Origin: Acanthaster planci
Lineage: Eukaryota > Echinodermata > Asteroidea > Valvatida > Acanthasteridae
DNA length: 64,000 nt
Assembly (NCBI RefSeq): GCF_001949145.1
Contig: NW_019091367.1
Span: 2,523,919-2,587,918 of the forward strand
Reading direction: 5' to 3'
The notes under the pieces were generated by a model. The model was not told the DNA's origin and ran no database searches. It saw only the letters and a list, made by a program, of their open reading frames with translations. Below are positions 1-14,100 of this stretch, piece by piece (positions within the stretch are counted from its first letter, which is position 1; each line of letters opens with the position of its first letter). A program made the translations under genes and the position numbers.

Positions 1-559
1 TTTGGTTGTGGGACAAACGGGACATGCAAGGCTTAATTTTAGACTTTGTGCTTGATTTGATAAAGTAACGGTGGCAGTTCCGAAGAACTAGTCGTTAACG
101 GTACATTTACAAGTGCACAGCTACTGTGCATTGTCACTGTACTTTGCTACTGTACGTTGTCAGTTTGTAAACTCATGGAGTGCAGTAATGTGCAGTTGAT
201 GACTTCAGAAAAGACAGAAATGGTTGCTTCTTCGCCCATGCTGGAAATAAACTGCAAAGAACAAGGTGACTGCACTTTATCGTCAACATTTCTCTATCTG
301 CCTACATGTAGGTAGTCTGACAGTACAATGCCTCCATTGTTTCAGTGCCACAGCTGGCAGCGAGTTCATGTACATGTAGGTGTGGCTTCACAGCATTGAT
401 CCATGTCATATTTACATGTAGGCTAAGCATTGTGGATCTTCAGTTCTGGGTCCATTTAAAAAATAGACTGACAGTAGGAGACTGCATTGATTGCAGCATG
501 GAGCTGTTAAACACATTGCAGGAATGCTTGAAGGCATTGATCGGCTTTTGTACCTGCTG

Positions 560-625
560 AGTTCTACATGTATTGTACATGTACATTGTGTACACATGTA
601 CATGTACACTGTATCTGAACATGTG
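560..625. repeat. Cluster of TACATGTA-type palindromic words
   Basis: Several overlapping copies of ACATGTAC/TACATGTA lie within about 60 bases. This is a typical example of the many clusters between 1 and about 28000 (others near 4040-4090, 8405-8490, 22200-22250, 24780-24960 and 27350-27385). They look like a low-complexity repeat, not a coding or regulatory unit with known function. Confidence 0.8.
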
Positions 626-3600
626 ATGCCATTGCTGCACCTGTATAACTGCATGATTAGGCAGCCCTCAACAAGCGGATGAAATTGGTCTGCAAACTGA
701 TGCCAGGATTTACACCTTATGTAATGAACCTCATTTGAATCATTTGCGGGTTGCTGACAGGGCTCGCTGTGTACATGTACAGGGATGAAGTCATTTGACC
801 CAGTGTGAACAGCTGAGGCTGTGCTGGATGGAGCACACAGGCTGGAGACTGCCGGGATTGGATATTTAGGAAACATGAGAATAAATGGGTCGACAGGTCC
901 CTTTTTTTTTTTTTAAAATAAAAGAACACAGCTCAGCGGCTTACATATTTTGGCAGACTTTCACGCAGAGATTTCCTACTGTGCCTGTATAACTTCGATA
1001 GAAAGTTGGGAAGCATTCCTATTCAAAACGGCAAGAGGAACACATGGGTCATCCTTTAGAACTTGAGGATCACGTAGACTCTGCATGTATACGTGTACAA
1101 CTTCATACTTCCACCCCTGTTCGCATGTATGCGGCCTTTGCAAACTTTTTTGATGTCAATAAATAACATCGTTCGGGATATCATTTGACAGACTGTTCAG
1201 CCAATGAGAGAATGCCAACTTGTGGTCACTGATGGGGTCCTCTGATGGGGGTCCTCTGATGACCCACATATAAATGTACTTCAGAAACCAGCACTATAAA
1301 GTGGGGCTTTCTGACAAGCCGACCAAGCGTGTTGACAGATGCCATACCTAAGCGTGCATACTGGAGAAAGTCTTGTACCCCCCCCTTTGTCCCCCCTCCA
1401 TGTTAAACTCAGTTGATCTAGGATCTTCAAGCCCGACATTTTTTCTTCGAGAGGGTCTTCCATTTTCAGTGACTTTCCCTGGCCTGAACTTCCTCGACTC
1501 CTTTTTCGCGGAAAGTGCTGGCCTGACCTCGACTTAGTGCCAACAACGGGACCAGGATTGTGTTTGATTCCAAGGGATCACATTTTAAGACTGCGGGCCA
1601 CAGGTTGCAGGAGGTATGGCCCCCCTTGAACGCACTGGGCGGAACGTGTCGTGACTGTGATTGGAAAACTTGGCAGTCTCTCCAGCCGCAATGCCAGTGG
1701 GGGTGCTGCGCCTTTTCAAGATCTGCAGGTATCATTTTTAAAATTTTGTGTTAAAAAGTGGTTATTTTGGGGATTTTTTTGTTTTGACTTTTCAGATTGG
1801 TTTTGTTGGATCTGCTTTCAAAATCGGAGGTTGTAACTCACAAGCTTGCTCATAGACAGTACACTGTAAGTGCAAAGTGAAGGGAATGTTCAGAAAACAG
1901 TCAGAAAGTTCACTATTGCACCGTATATGTGCATGTCATTCCAGAAACATTAGGAGACAAGATTGAATCAACAGCTATCAAAACTATACCGGTATGTTCT
2001 TTGAAAGATATCAGTGACCTATCATAAAATTGCTCTGTCCTTGATACGACTTGTGTTGATGACTTCTTTATTAATGCATTCCGTACATGTGTGTGGTTTT
2101 GAATCTCAGGTAGTTGTTACCATTAGAACAGCGTAGAAAAGGTTTGTACATAAAGAACATGTACACATCAGTAAGATTAGATGAGGGGGGATGACTTGCT
2201 TGCAAGCAGTACGTATACAGTACCGTGATGTGCACCTGTTAACAAGCTGATTTTTACACAGGAAAGCTTCTGCTTAAACCCTTGCATTTGAAAGCAAGCC
2301 ACACTTTCATGGCTTGTGTCAAGTCATTAAACTGCAGTGGAAGGTAGGGTGTGAAAGGAGTTGATGAAAAAGTCATGAAAGTAACACCCATTTGTTTTTT
2401 GTGAAAACTTCCCCCCCAAAAGGATGTAGGGCATTTATCATGTTCATTTGCTTGGCCAGGTAGAGGGAAATTTACAGTTTTAGCCCCTCCCCCCACGGTC
2501 TTTCTGTGTGTGGTGGGATTTACTTCACAATTTGGCTCTTGAAACTGAAGATTTCATAAAGTGCTTGTCATAAACTGTTGATCATCGGAGAAATGGTGAA
2601 CTTCACCTGGTGAAGACACTGAAGAAATGTTTCGGGGCCATTCAGTATTTTTAGTGTTTTTAAATTTTGATTTTTCTTTCCAAATTTTTTCGGCCCACAC
2701 TCCCAGCCTCATTTTCGATTAACAAAAAGTGATTTTGTCATCCAGTAAACCAGCGTACTTCTGGTACATGAAATTGCATGCATGTACTGGTACACGTATA
2801 CACATACATACAGTACGTGCATACATACATGTACATGTACCGGTATGCTGTACCATGTTGTACATATCATGTAGTTCAGTTCAGTCGCATATCGTAGTTC
2901 ATGCAAGTCAAAGGATCTTTTTTTTCTTGTTTGTTTGTTTGGTTTTTTTTAAGAAAAATGAATTTCGATTTTCAGTTATTTTCCTTGACCCACTCACCTA
3001 CTATTTCGAAAAAAAAAAAATTGAAATTTATAAACATTGAAAATTTTGAATGGTTAGTTTTTGGCTTTTAGAGATAGGAAGAGAGTCCCAGATTTTATGT
3101 GGATGTCAATGCAATTTACACCGTCCATTTCACACAAGTGCTACAGCTTTTAGTATTTGTTGAGGAAGAAAAAATTGGGGTGTGGATCGAAATTCTCCAG
3201 CCCCAACGAGCAGCACATTTCCTACCAGCACATTTTTAACGCGATAAAATGGCAAGCTTTTCTATTGAAAAGTGGTTCTAGAAATGGTACCAGTAATTGT
3301 ATTGATAATTGAACGTTGAACCTGTAACCTTGGATCACAACAGGCCCCAGACACCTGTAGAAATCTGGAAACCGGTCATGTGGTGAGAGAAATTCCTCTC
3401 TACTCAGCCAGCAAAACTCTCAGCCAATGTTTGCCGAGGACTGAAGCCTGTACAATGTACATGTATGTGACCAGTCAACCAACTCCTCTTTTTGTTGTTG
3501 CTGAGCTGAGTTGAGGGCTGGGTACAAAGACAACAAATAGGGGATTGCCAATATTGATGGGCTCTCAGTGTATTGTATGGTTGGGTTACTCATCCTTCGG

Positions 3601-6600
3601 CTTATGTGAGACTCACACAGATCCACACGTGTCTGTATGCCTGCCTGGTGTGTGCTTTGGTCTATTCAATCAACACCCAGTGCAAGGTTTGCATGTCTAT
3701 TGGGGAGTTTGCCCTTTATCTCCCAGCTGATAGGACAGATTTGACTGTTACCACTGGACATGTTTGGAAAAAATCTTATTTTATTGTTGTGACTCAATTT
3801 TGGAGGCAGGGTGCTGAATGCTGTGGGCCTTCCAACAAAGTTGTGCACTTTACACTAGTAGCAAGCAAGGAACACTGTCTGTTTAGGAACGTGGAACACA
3901 ATATGAATGATGTATGGATTTTGTGTTGTAGGGTAAGTGCTTCCAGTATTTGGGATTGATTCAGCACTAAATTGCTGTCATTGACTTTGACTATGTACAT
4001 TTACATGTAGTTTTGTTTGTGTAATTTGTAATAGATGTCTGGTACATGTACTTGTAAAATACCTGTACATATATACATGTACATGTATGTACAGACATTT
4101 TTAAATGTACATATGTATGTGCACTGGATATCGTGCACATTGTTCAGGTTGATTTCTGCTCCCTGCTACAAGATACTGGTACATGTACATTACAATATCA
4201 ATATTGTCAGGATTATTTTTTTGCATGGGTGTTACATTTAGGTCCACAGTGAACAGTTTACAACCTTGGGTAACTTCACTGTTCTATTCAATCGTATGGT
4301 AGTGTTCCTCAGTTTATTATGAAGCGGTAGTCCAGTGCATGTACATTACAAACAAGTACTGATACATACTTGTGCATGTATACATGTATGTACCGGGTAT
4401 ATATACCGGTACGCATACACAGAGTTGTAATGATTACTGTACATTCTTGTTGAATCATAGTTATTAGCACTCGGTCCCATATTTCTGAACATGAGAAATT
4501 GTCCCCTTGTCCGTAGAGCGAGGAGTAATTCAGAGCCAGCCAGGGGACACATACTGTGCACTGGTACGTTTTCCACGGCTGTTTGATATCACACACCTGT
4601 TGGATGATGGAATAAAATCTTTATACGGATGTACAACAGTCCCAACAATCCAGCCCAATATTTCGAAACAAATGTCCCCCCATTAAATCATTAAATACTA
4701 AGACAGCAGGTGCAGTATGAGCTGTACATTTACATGTACATTTAGACATTGTACCAGGGACTCTGATAATAAGGGTTGGCCTATAACAAAGAAATACCAG
4801 TTGTATTGGAAGACTGAGGGTCAATAGAATTGAATCAGTATTATCTGATCACAGAAGAGAAAAGAAAGTACTTGTGTACAGGAAGTGGTTTTTCATTGAA
4901 TTCCACAAAAGAAGGGCTAACCTATAGGAAGAGCATACACACCTTTGGATTGAGACCCATTTGGGACTGTTTTGTTTGAGTCTGAGTCACCAGTTCAGGG
5001 AACTATTATCTCTTGTGTGGTCTCACACAAGATTTTATAACCTGTAACTGAGGACACTTAAAAGTTTGTAACTTTGCGTTTCAAGAAAAAAAGAAAGAAA
5101 CAACAGGAAAAAGAAAGAAAAAACATACAGTAAAACCAAAGTGATGGAAAAAAATCCTGCTGCTTTAAAGGTTTGTTTTGAGCAATATTTTGTCTGAGAC
5201 AGGAACAGGGAAAAATTGACTTTTGGCAGCAGTGTCAACATGTAAATTTATCCTTTTTCAGTGTAGATTTCTGAAAAGGAAAGCGATAGAGATCATGAGA
5301 CATCCCTCTGAATAAAATGTTCGTTAACATAAAGCACTCGCTAATGTTGGCAGCACCCTTCGCGAGTCAAATTTAGTGCCTCGTAAATGCTTTGATAAAA
5401 AAACTGCAATGGTGCCGGAGCCCATACATCTGCTCACATTCCAATGTCTTCATTGTGATGCTGTCCATCATCTATTGTGATTCATTGTTCGGGATGTGCA
5501 TTAATGGATGGTTTGGAGTGCCACACCATGCTGGTGTTACTGCTGGGCCTTTCAACAGGGTTCCGTGTTCGTGCCAATGTGCTGTCTCCCAACAGCTGTA
5601 TCTGAATTATCAAAATGCATACATTGTACGGTTTACACACCACACTGACCAAGGTTCCATGTACATGTACATGTACGTACTCGTACATTGAGCAGTTTGC
5701 GCAGCATTATGGGATCGTTTTTATCAATGGTGAACTCAAATGTTTGTAACATACCTCTGCTTTCTTTGTAGTTTCATAAAGAGACCTTTTAGGTGTAATG
5801 TTTTCACAGCTGAGGAAAAGGCTGTTTTGTGAAAGCCAGTCATTTGGTGTTTTGTGCCAAACATTTAAGTTAATTTGTAGTATGTGAACACACACTATGA
5901 AAGTATACAAGAAGTCTTCATCACATTTGTTTAGGATAAAAAAAGAGTCACCATGTATGTTCGTGCATTGCAATGCAATCTAATGAACTTATGTTTTTAC
6001 ACTACCCAGTGACCCTAACCATGCACCGGTATGTATGTGTAAGACTGCGTGTCTTTGTTGCCGTACCGGTATATGTACACGTACATGCATCAAAAGTTAA
6101 CATGGATTACCGAAGAAAAAAAATTGTAAGGCTAATTTTTATCAAGACAATATTGCCTATCTTTTGTCTGTCAGCAGTAAAGCCTCCACGGTAAGCTCAT
6201 TTTCTATGAATAAAGATTTCCCCCTTGCCCTGGGGTGGTTTTGGTCTTAGCTGCTCACAGCAGTCTCTTCCCCCCTCCCACCCAGAGCAGATCATTTGGG
6301 AAAAAAAAACTAGGTCAACAGGCTGTATGCAGAGTCTAGGGTTTCAGCCTGACTTGAAGTCTGCAAATGGAAGAGAAGATTTCTTTCTCCTCATTGCTCG
6401 TTATTCAAGACTTTGGTGTTTAATCACAGAGCATGTACATTACATGTAGCTCTTAAAGGCTCTGTGGTATGGATTCTGCACTAAATCATTTTTTTGTGTG
6501 CAGCTATCTGTATGTTAAACTATGATAACCTTTGAAATAAGAACGTGTATGAACTTTCAATCCGCTGCACACATGTGTACATGTACATACATGTAAGCAT

Positions 6601-6935
6601 GAGCATGTAAATTCCAAGGATTTTATGATAAATGCACTGACCATAAAAAATTATGTTCAGGTGAGTCAGCATTTGGGTATTCATTTTCGATACCTGTACA
6701 TTGTACATGTATGTGTACATGTACCTTTCAATGTGTTTGGCAACTGGCAAACGGGTAAGAAAAGTTGTTCAGGTATTGGGTGTTATTTGAAGCAACCAGT
6801 GTCCATTTACCGGTAGTTTAAAAATGCCAACTGAGCATCGTTATAGCGTACGATTGTAGCGTACAGTGCGGCTGGCTGCTCTGCATGCTGTACTGGTAGA
6901 AGTGGAAAACAAAGATCGTAGAGCGCCACGTAGTG

Positions 6936-7173
6936 GCGCAAGATGGAGAACTTCACCATGAATACATGTAAAACGTTGTGATCGCATGGGAACCATTTCA
7001 GCAAGCGATACGCCTGCGCAATGCACATTAATGCACAGGTGCATGCGTTGCGGCAGGCACGTACACCTGGTGTGTCTGCACCTGTGCATTACCGTGAACT
7101 GCGCAGGCGTATTGCTTGCTCAAATGGCACCCATGGTGATTGCACCTTTTGGGTAGAGTTATCCATCTTGCGT
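6936..7173. repeat. Fold-back (long inverted repeat) element
   Basis: The left arm from about 6936 and the right arm ending near 7173 are imperfect reverse complements. Matching blocks include GCGCAAGATGG against CCATCTTGCG, AGCAAGCGATACGCCTGCGCA against its near complement at 7104-7124, and AATGCACAGGTGCA against TGCACCTGTGCATT around the centre. The arms are over 100 bases each with a short spacer. This is the structure of a non-autonomous fold-back DNA element or the remains of one. I could not define target-site duplications. Confidence 0.7.
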
Positions 7174-9104
7174 CTTCGGCACTATACAATCGTTGGTGGA
7201 AAGAGCCCTGAATTTTGCAATTCAGTTTCAAGCATACACATCCATGTTAAGGTTTTTCAGTTTAAACACAAGACCAGATTCAAACTTAACGGCTGCAGTG
7301 TGCTTAAAAGGAAAATAAGATGGTGACTGCCTCTTTAATGTGGAGAATGTATTGAAAGTACAGTACATATGTACATGTGTTTTGTGTACATGCCTGTTTC
7401 CCTTTCCATTTCACGGCCATTACGTGCTCATTTCCTCGTTTTAGGTTTTGTAACAGGATAACTACTCTTGAGGTCAAGCAGGCTGAACTAATACGGTGCC
7501 TGACAAAGTTTCTTCTGTGGAAACTTTTCATTTTGTTTTGTAAATACATGTACTAATCTGTTGTTGACATTGTAAATTAGTCATTGGATGTATATGTAAG
7601 TCATTGGTTGTTTCAGTTAAAGAAGTCATCCTTTTTCCTGTGCTCAAGTGCTTTAGACAGACAGGCACACATGAAAAGGTGTCCCCAAAATCTGACTTTT
7701 GCATGGAAATCAGGCGCGGAAAGATAGACTGGCTCATTATTCACAAATTAGTCAGGAAATGCCAGGAACCCCCCCTTTTTTGGAGGGCATTGTCATGCGC
7801 TGTACTTGTTGACTTGTGATAACCTCTGCAACTTGCCCACTTGACTTCAGTCATTGATGAGCTGGTTTGCTTGTCGGAGAATGAAGCATCACCAATGCGG
7901 AAGGCTCTGTATTTACTGTGTGTGCGAGAGGGGGCACTTTTTACCTAGCAACAAGCTTGACACACTGTGTGCACACCAGTTATCACATGCAAAACTATTT
8001 CTGTTGTTTGACCTGGTGTTCGGCCACTCGTCGCTTTCAAACATGCATCACAAAGTGTGTTATTCAGCCAGTCGCGATTATTTGCAATTGCTATGAACAG
8101 TTGAATGCAAATTTGTGAACTAAGTCATGCTTCATGCTACCTACATGTACAGGTACCGGTATGCATGCCTGTCATTATTTTAACTCATATTTGTGACCAA
8201 GCTTGAGCTTTACGCTGCCTTTCCACCAACGTGGTATTGTTCCATTCTGTTTATGTATCCATTTGTTCCACTTGTTATTCCCAGACCTGAAATGCAGCTG
8301 ACTGTAAGCTGAGCAGGACAGGAGGCACACATAGCTGAACTTTATTTGTACAATGTATACATGTGCCATTCTAACTTGTAAACAAATCCAGGTCTTTACA
8401 AGTGTCCATGTACAGTACATGTACATGTAGCATGTACACATGTATGTACCCTCATGGACATGTACATTGTACAGGTGTACATGTACAACTCCACTAGTGG
8501 GCATGTGTATTACAACCTGTCATTTCCATGTAATGATCTCCATGCTATTTATGGCCGGCCAAGGTGTGAAGAACATTCCAATCCAATTACATGTACCTGT
8601 TTGCTGCATGCACTCTCTCAGCCAGCCAAGCCAGACGGGCTTCACTAGACTAGCCACCAGTCTCTCTTCTGGAGATGAATGGAAGCACAGTCGATGGAGC
8701 GGTGTTAAGACTGATCCATATTTCAGACGAATGCGAAAGTGAAGCAGATTTGACATCATGGAAAATTTGCAGCGAAATTTCGCCCGAGTTGAAATATGTT
8801 CAACTTTTACGAATATTTTGATCTGCCCTCACAAATGCATAGTGTTCATTTTCCCTTTGGCGTGAAGTACATCTACATGTTCAAATGGCCTTTAATGTAC
8901 TTTTGTGTGTGTGCTGTCTGGATTGGCTTCATACATGAACAAGAGAGGGAGCTTTTGTTACCAAGCAGTGATTACTGCACAGACAATACCTACTGCACAG
9001 ACAGTATCTACTGTTGACATGCATGAGCATGGACATGCAGGGACAAAGTATACACATGCACATGTAGTGCAGGTGGTGCAAACTTTGCATTCACACTATC
9101 TATA

Positions 9105-9534
9105 GAGGGATTTCACATTAGCGCTGTCTGCGCATATCTGCATTGAAACCGAGGCTCTCTGTGTTGAACTTCGTAGCGCACGCCCGCGGAGTCGACACAG
9201 TTCATGCAGTATCCAGTTCGTAAGTGTGACGCCATTTCAGTTTAAACCACACCCACTGCACATGCAGATACACGACCACCGCAGGTACGTTAGTTCGCGG
9301 TAAATTGTCGTTATTTTTTCTTTTGATTCGACATGTGGAGTCATCCTGAAAGACTCTTCCAAAAAATTTGCAGCCTGAACAGTCTGAATTTAACATACCT
9401 TCAGGTATTTTGTGTGTTGAGTCCTTACTTTCAATCGTCTGATTGTATTAAGAATTGAAGCTGACACGTACAGCCTCGTTTTCAAACGCAGAAGTGTGCA
9501 GATCGATGCTAAAAGCGTCGCATTGGGATCCCTC
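9105..9534. mobile_element. TA-flanked MITE, copy 1
   Basis: This 430-base element starts GAGGGATTTCACATTAGCG and ends in ATTGGGATCCCTC, so the ends are short inverted repeats (GAGGGAT / ATCCCTC). It is flanked by TA on both sides (9103-9104 and 9535-9536), as expected for Tc1/mariner-type insertion. A second, closely similar copy lies at 39134-39566. It has no coding capacity. The inner part (GTTCGTAAGTGTGACGCC and onwards) is shared with a different element at 59386-59588. Confidence 0.85.
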
Positions 9535-9799
9535 TATTCCTTCCTCTTTGCCATGAAGGAATCCTCCATGTGTTGACTAAGCTATGCTCCATAAGGTTTG
9601 TTACTTTCAGAGAACGGTTTTCAAGGCATTTTTGGTCAGAGAGTTGTTCAAAATAAAGAGGAACTGACAAGGAAACCAAACAAACCAAATCAGGCTAAGC
9701 GTTCGCAGTGTGAGAAAAATAAGTACAGATATGTTTTTTAAAACTAAAGTAAAAAAAAAAAATTAAAGGAATGTTCATACTAGGTGTATGTACATGTAC

Positions 9800-11150
9800 A
9801 TATCAATCAATCTATGATGGTTTATTTAAATATCCACCTTTAGCAACAGAAGGCCGAATTGTCGGTGAATTTACGGTATCTAGACAGTAAGACAGATAAA
9901 TAAAACATAAACTTATATTGTTAAAATGAACGAAAAGACCATCTTAATAAAAGTTTTTATAAATTTGCATTCATAAAAAGGGGTTTACAAAGGAAATAAG
10001 AAGAAAAAATAAAACAGAATTAAAACGACGACAAAAAAACAATGAGACGTGACATTAAAACCCGACAGTAACTAACAAAAGGAATTACACTGTTAATGAT
10101 CAACACACATTTAAACAATGGACAAGGTATGGTAAGGCACTACTCTTCATCCTGTTGGTTTGACAGTGGAATTCAGGAATTTTGGCTTTGTGGGTGAGGG
10201 TCTTGACAGTGTTGGTAGAAGTTTTATTTGAAAATTTTTCCATAAATGAAACACAAAGGGATTTTCTACTGTCTTCCAAAGATTGGAGCTAACACCGGGA
10301 AAGTATTTCATCATGTGTTGTATCAGCGAATCCGAATATTATCTGCAACGCACGTTTCTAAATCGTCTCAATGCGTTCAAGTTGATTTTGAGTCAGGGCT
10401 CCACTCCAAACTGGTACCGCGTATTCGGTGAGAGGCCTAATCTACCCAACATACATGTAAACAGTTCATAAATCCTCACTCAGTTCATAATGACTCTTCA
10501 AAATGATGTGCACATAGCATGTATAGTTTGCCATTGGCACGTTTCTCAATATCCTTAACAGGTTTCCCATTTCGAATCATTTTGGATGTAAACGCCTTGT
10601 ACCTTCGCAAACTAACAGTGGCTAGATTATGATCGCCGGTAAGGATGCCTGGTCCGTTTGGGGGATTTCGCATACAGGAAGTATTCATTGTAACACAGTT
10701 CATCAGGATTTAGTTTCATCTTATTTCTATTAGACCGTTCGACAAGGTTATCTACTGCAGATTGGATATATGACAGCTGGCCAGTACCTCAGCACTCAAC
10801 TAGTGTTAGATTGTCTACGTATTTAAATATGTGAAGTCAATCAGAAGGGTTAACATCACTAATCATTGACCCAAAAAAAAAATAGGTCCGAGTTTCGTGC
10901 CCTGAGGAACCTCAGCATTAAGTGTTAACCAGTCTGAGCAAGTAGAGTGGAATCTTACACGTTGTTGGCGAGACAAGTGAAAATTTCAAATCCACGGAAA
11001 GATGGCAATTCTCACTGCGAGATCAATTGATTTTAATACCTTATAGCAATAGTGTGGTCGATTCTATCAGATGTCTTTGAGAAGTCTGTAATTACCACAG
11101 AAGATGATGATTTGGGTTTCTCAGCATTAAGATATATTGGATGAAGCATG
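9800..11150 (-). pseudogene. Decayed non-LTR retrotransposon (reverse transcriptase remnant)
   Basis: Conceptual reading of the minus strand, across several stops and frame changes, gives ordered reverse-transcriptase landmarks. These are DFSKTSDRIDH near 11053-11089 (the usual F/SKAFDxIDH block), PQGTKLGP near 10884-10907 (the PQGSxLGP block), FKYVDN near 10810-10830 (the YxDD box, second Asp lost), a DNLVERSNRNKMKLNPD segment near 10720-10760, and an AVPVWSGALTQNQ segment near 10381-10422 typical of the region after the RT in CR1/L2/Jockey-like elements. The left end has ATTGATTGAT near 9800, a plausible simple 3' tail. The copy is clearly dead. The clade is not resolved. Confidence 0.8.
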
Positions 11151-14100
11151 TAATTAGGTAATGGCTAGTAGACAAAGATTTCCTGTTCCAAACTGGTCCA
11201 GGGCACAAGGAGAGGCGGGGCTGAAGTGTGAAATTTTCTACTGGCAGCTGTGCATATTGTGTAAAGATACAATGTCTCTTTAGTCACATGGTGCCAGTTC
11301 TGTCTTTAAGGCATGCATCAATGGGTCTTATACTTGCTGTACTTCACTCAGTTGTGCTAAAAATCGCTGCCGGTAGAAAATTTCACACTTCAGTCTCGCA
11401 TCCTCTTGTGCCTTGGACCATTTGCTGCCATTAGTCTCTGTCACTGTACATGTAGATATAACAAGTGTTTACTTCTGAAATTCTAGATAAAATTGAAAAA
11501 TTTGATCCAAATTTTAAATTGGTCAGAAGATGTGAAATTACATACTGCTGGTGTTTGCGGATTTCTTCAGCAAGGAGACAAGTGTGGGAAGCACTAGTAA
11601 TCTAGTTGCATTCCAAGCTGTTTTGTCTATATCTCCTTTGCTGTTTTCCCTGGAGGAAGAAATGCTTTCAGTTCTGTGTTATTCTGACCTTCTCATGTTT
11701 CAGTCAGTAATTTTTTTCAGAGGTGAACATTATACAATGTATGCCTGTGGTGATTAGTTCTGATGGTCAGGCTTACAGGTTGCCAAACCCCAAATCCCGG
11801 CTTTCAGGCAGGTGTTAGAGTGTTTCATTGGAGCAGAGTGTTGCATGCTTTAGTCCCTGGTGAGTAGGCGCTCTAATTCCAGAGATGTGTCAGCTTTTGT
11901 CTTTCTGCTCACGGATTGAGATGCCAGTCAGCTTGAAACTGGGGAAGAATCCCAGAAATTACAGATTTGACATTGGCTTTATTTTGTCGAATTACGGAGA
12001 GCCACCGACATTCATCAGCCTTCCCCTCTCCCCTCGAGCTTAACCCCAAAAGCTTGACTCCTAAACCCTCTTAGATTCTTCAAAATCCTCTCGAAGGATT
12101 TGAAAGATTTTCTAAGATTTGGACGGGTATTATGTACATGTATCCTATATGGTACGTGTGCGCGTACATTTATTGTACATGGTAGTAAAGCCAGTGTTAC
12201 ACTGCGTGAAAGGTAGCTGGTGCCTCTTGAAAATCGTAGTCCATGTACACTGTACTGGTACCAAGAACATGCCTCGTTTCCAGCAGAGCGAAAGTTTGGG
12301 AGGATTTACTACCGTATATATTTAATCGTTGGGTCAAGCTTAGTGAGTTTGCATGTTTGAACAAACATGCTTTTCAAACCATGTTTTCTCCCTCTGAAAT
12401 CAAAACATTTTTAGAAGATGTATTGCAGAGAAAGCTTACATGTAAATTAGGATTTTTCATGACTGGCAATAGTAAGTGAATACACTACTTTGGCAGAGAT
12501 TTTTAAATCTTGTACTGGCACATGTTGGTGTATATGGGATATTTGTTGTAGGTGGATACGGTCAAGTTCACACCCGACAGTAGCCCCTTTCGACTACGTA
12601 GATTCAGGCACTGTGTGCTTCACAGGCAGGGTCTCCCGGGAAGTGTTTGCATTCCTCTCAGAGATTGGTGGCCCCAGACATGACTAATAACAGCTGCTTT
12701 AATGTCTTCCTTGGTATCCAGTGGGCTGAGGCCCGATCGTTATGAAACAAGAGGTCGGAGAGGTTGATTGCGGAGCGGGCCGTGCAAATGTGTAAATATC
12801 ACAAGCATCACTTAGGGTTAAAATTGGATCCCGGCGTGCGGCAAGGCAGAAAGGGAATAGTGCTTTTCATTGGCTCAGATTGATGGATGAGAAATTCGCA
12901 TCATTGTAATCGGTCATCAAATACACAAGTGCATTGGACACTGCTTTGTACAGTGTCTGTGCGTAACCATCACATTTCAGTGCAAACACATCATTTTTTC
13001 AGCCAGTATTACATAGCCATTGATACCCATATGTGAAGAGATCACATGAAAGGAGTCATTTGTCGACCCAGGGTACCAGGTGTATGAATTGATGTGAAAA
13101 CGTTTTATGTACAATGTACCTTGGAGTGTCCTGCCATAACATACATGTAAATGTACCGGGTCTCAGTTTGGAGAACTTAATGTGATTGTGGTGTGATTTC
13201 AAAGAAAAAGCATGATTTATGCCTCTTTTGGCAAATCATCTCTAGATACATGTACTTTTCCAAAAATCTACATTGTACAGGCCTATATGATTATTTGCAG
13301 CTACATTTTTCCAGTGGCTGATTTGACATGTGTGGCTTGTCCAATTGGATAATTGCTGCAACTATCTGACACCCGGCCTGAAGCATGTTGCAGCCAACCC
13401 AAGAAATGGGGGGGGGACAGGGAGGGTACCAGGAGCCAACGTGAGTCCACTTTATTGATTTGTCAAGTTGAAATTTAAAACCAGGCACTACTACTAGTAG
13501 GTTGTAAACCGTCTATGCACTTCATGTAATGTAGTAACATGTACAAACTTTGTGCTTGCTTCAGTCATTGGTTGGGCGTTGTCACATCTTCAGTCATGCC
13601 TCCGTGACGTCCTTGTTCCAACTGAAAGAATCGAAAGATTCGGCCAATTCAAAATGGCAGACGATAAGCAAGCTTTTTTGTCGGTTTTAAAAGAAGTGAA
13701 TTCTGTGTACTTACCTTGCAATTTGTTGTTGCATTCAGTGAAACAAAATGTATACTTTCTTTGAGAATGTGAAAAAACATAGCATGCGTGGTGAGGAAAC
13801 GTGCTAAAAACTGAGAGAAAATGCCATTTGCCTACAATGTTGTCTGCTAAATGTACCGTATGTTGTACTTTGTCTCTCTTGGATGACATACATGCAACAT
13901 TTTCTGGTGACTGCGGTTTTTTTGCAGGCTCCCCGTAAACATATTCCTCAGTCATTCCAAGTTATTCCTAGTTATTATTCCTTAGTTATTCTTAGTTATA
14001 CATTAGCTTTGACGTCACATGCATACTTGTACATGTACTGTGTGTTTCTGGTTAGGGGTTATGAAAACATGTTCCAGACTGATGTGTTTCGTGTACGAGT

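Noticed and set aside
560-625. TACATGTA clusters as p53-type response elements
   Set aside because: The core CATG fits but the flanking bases break the RRRCWWGYYY rule, and the words are far too frequent.
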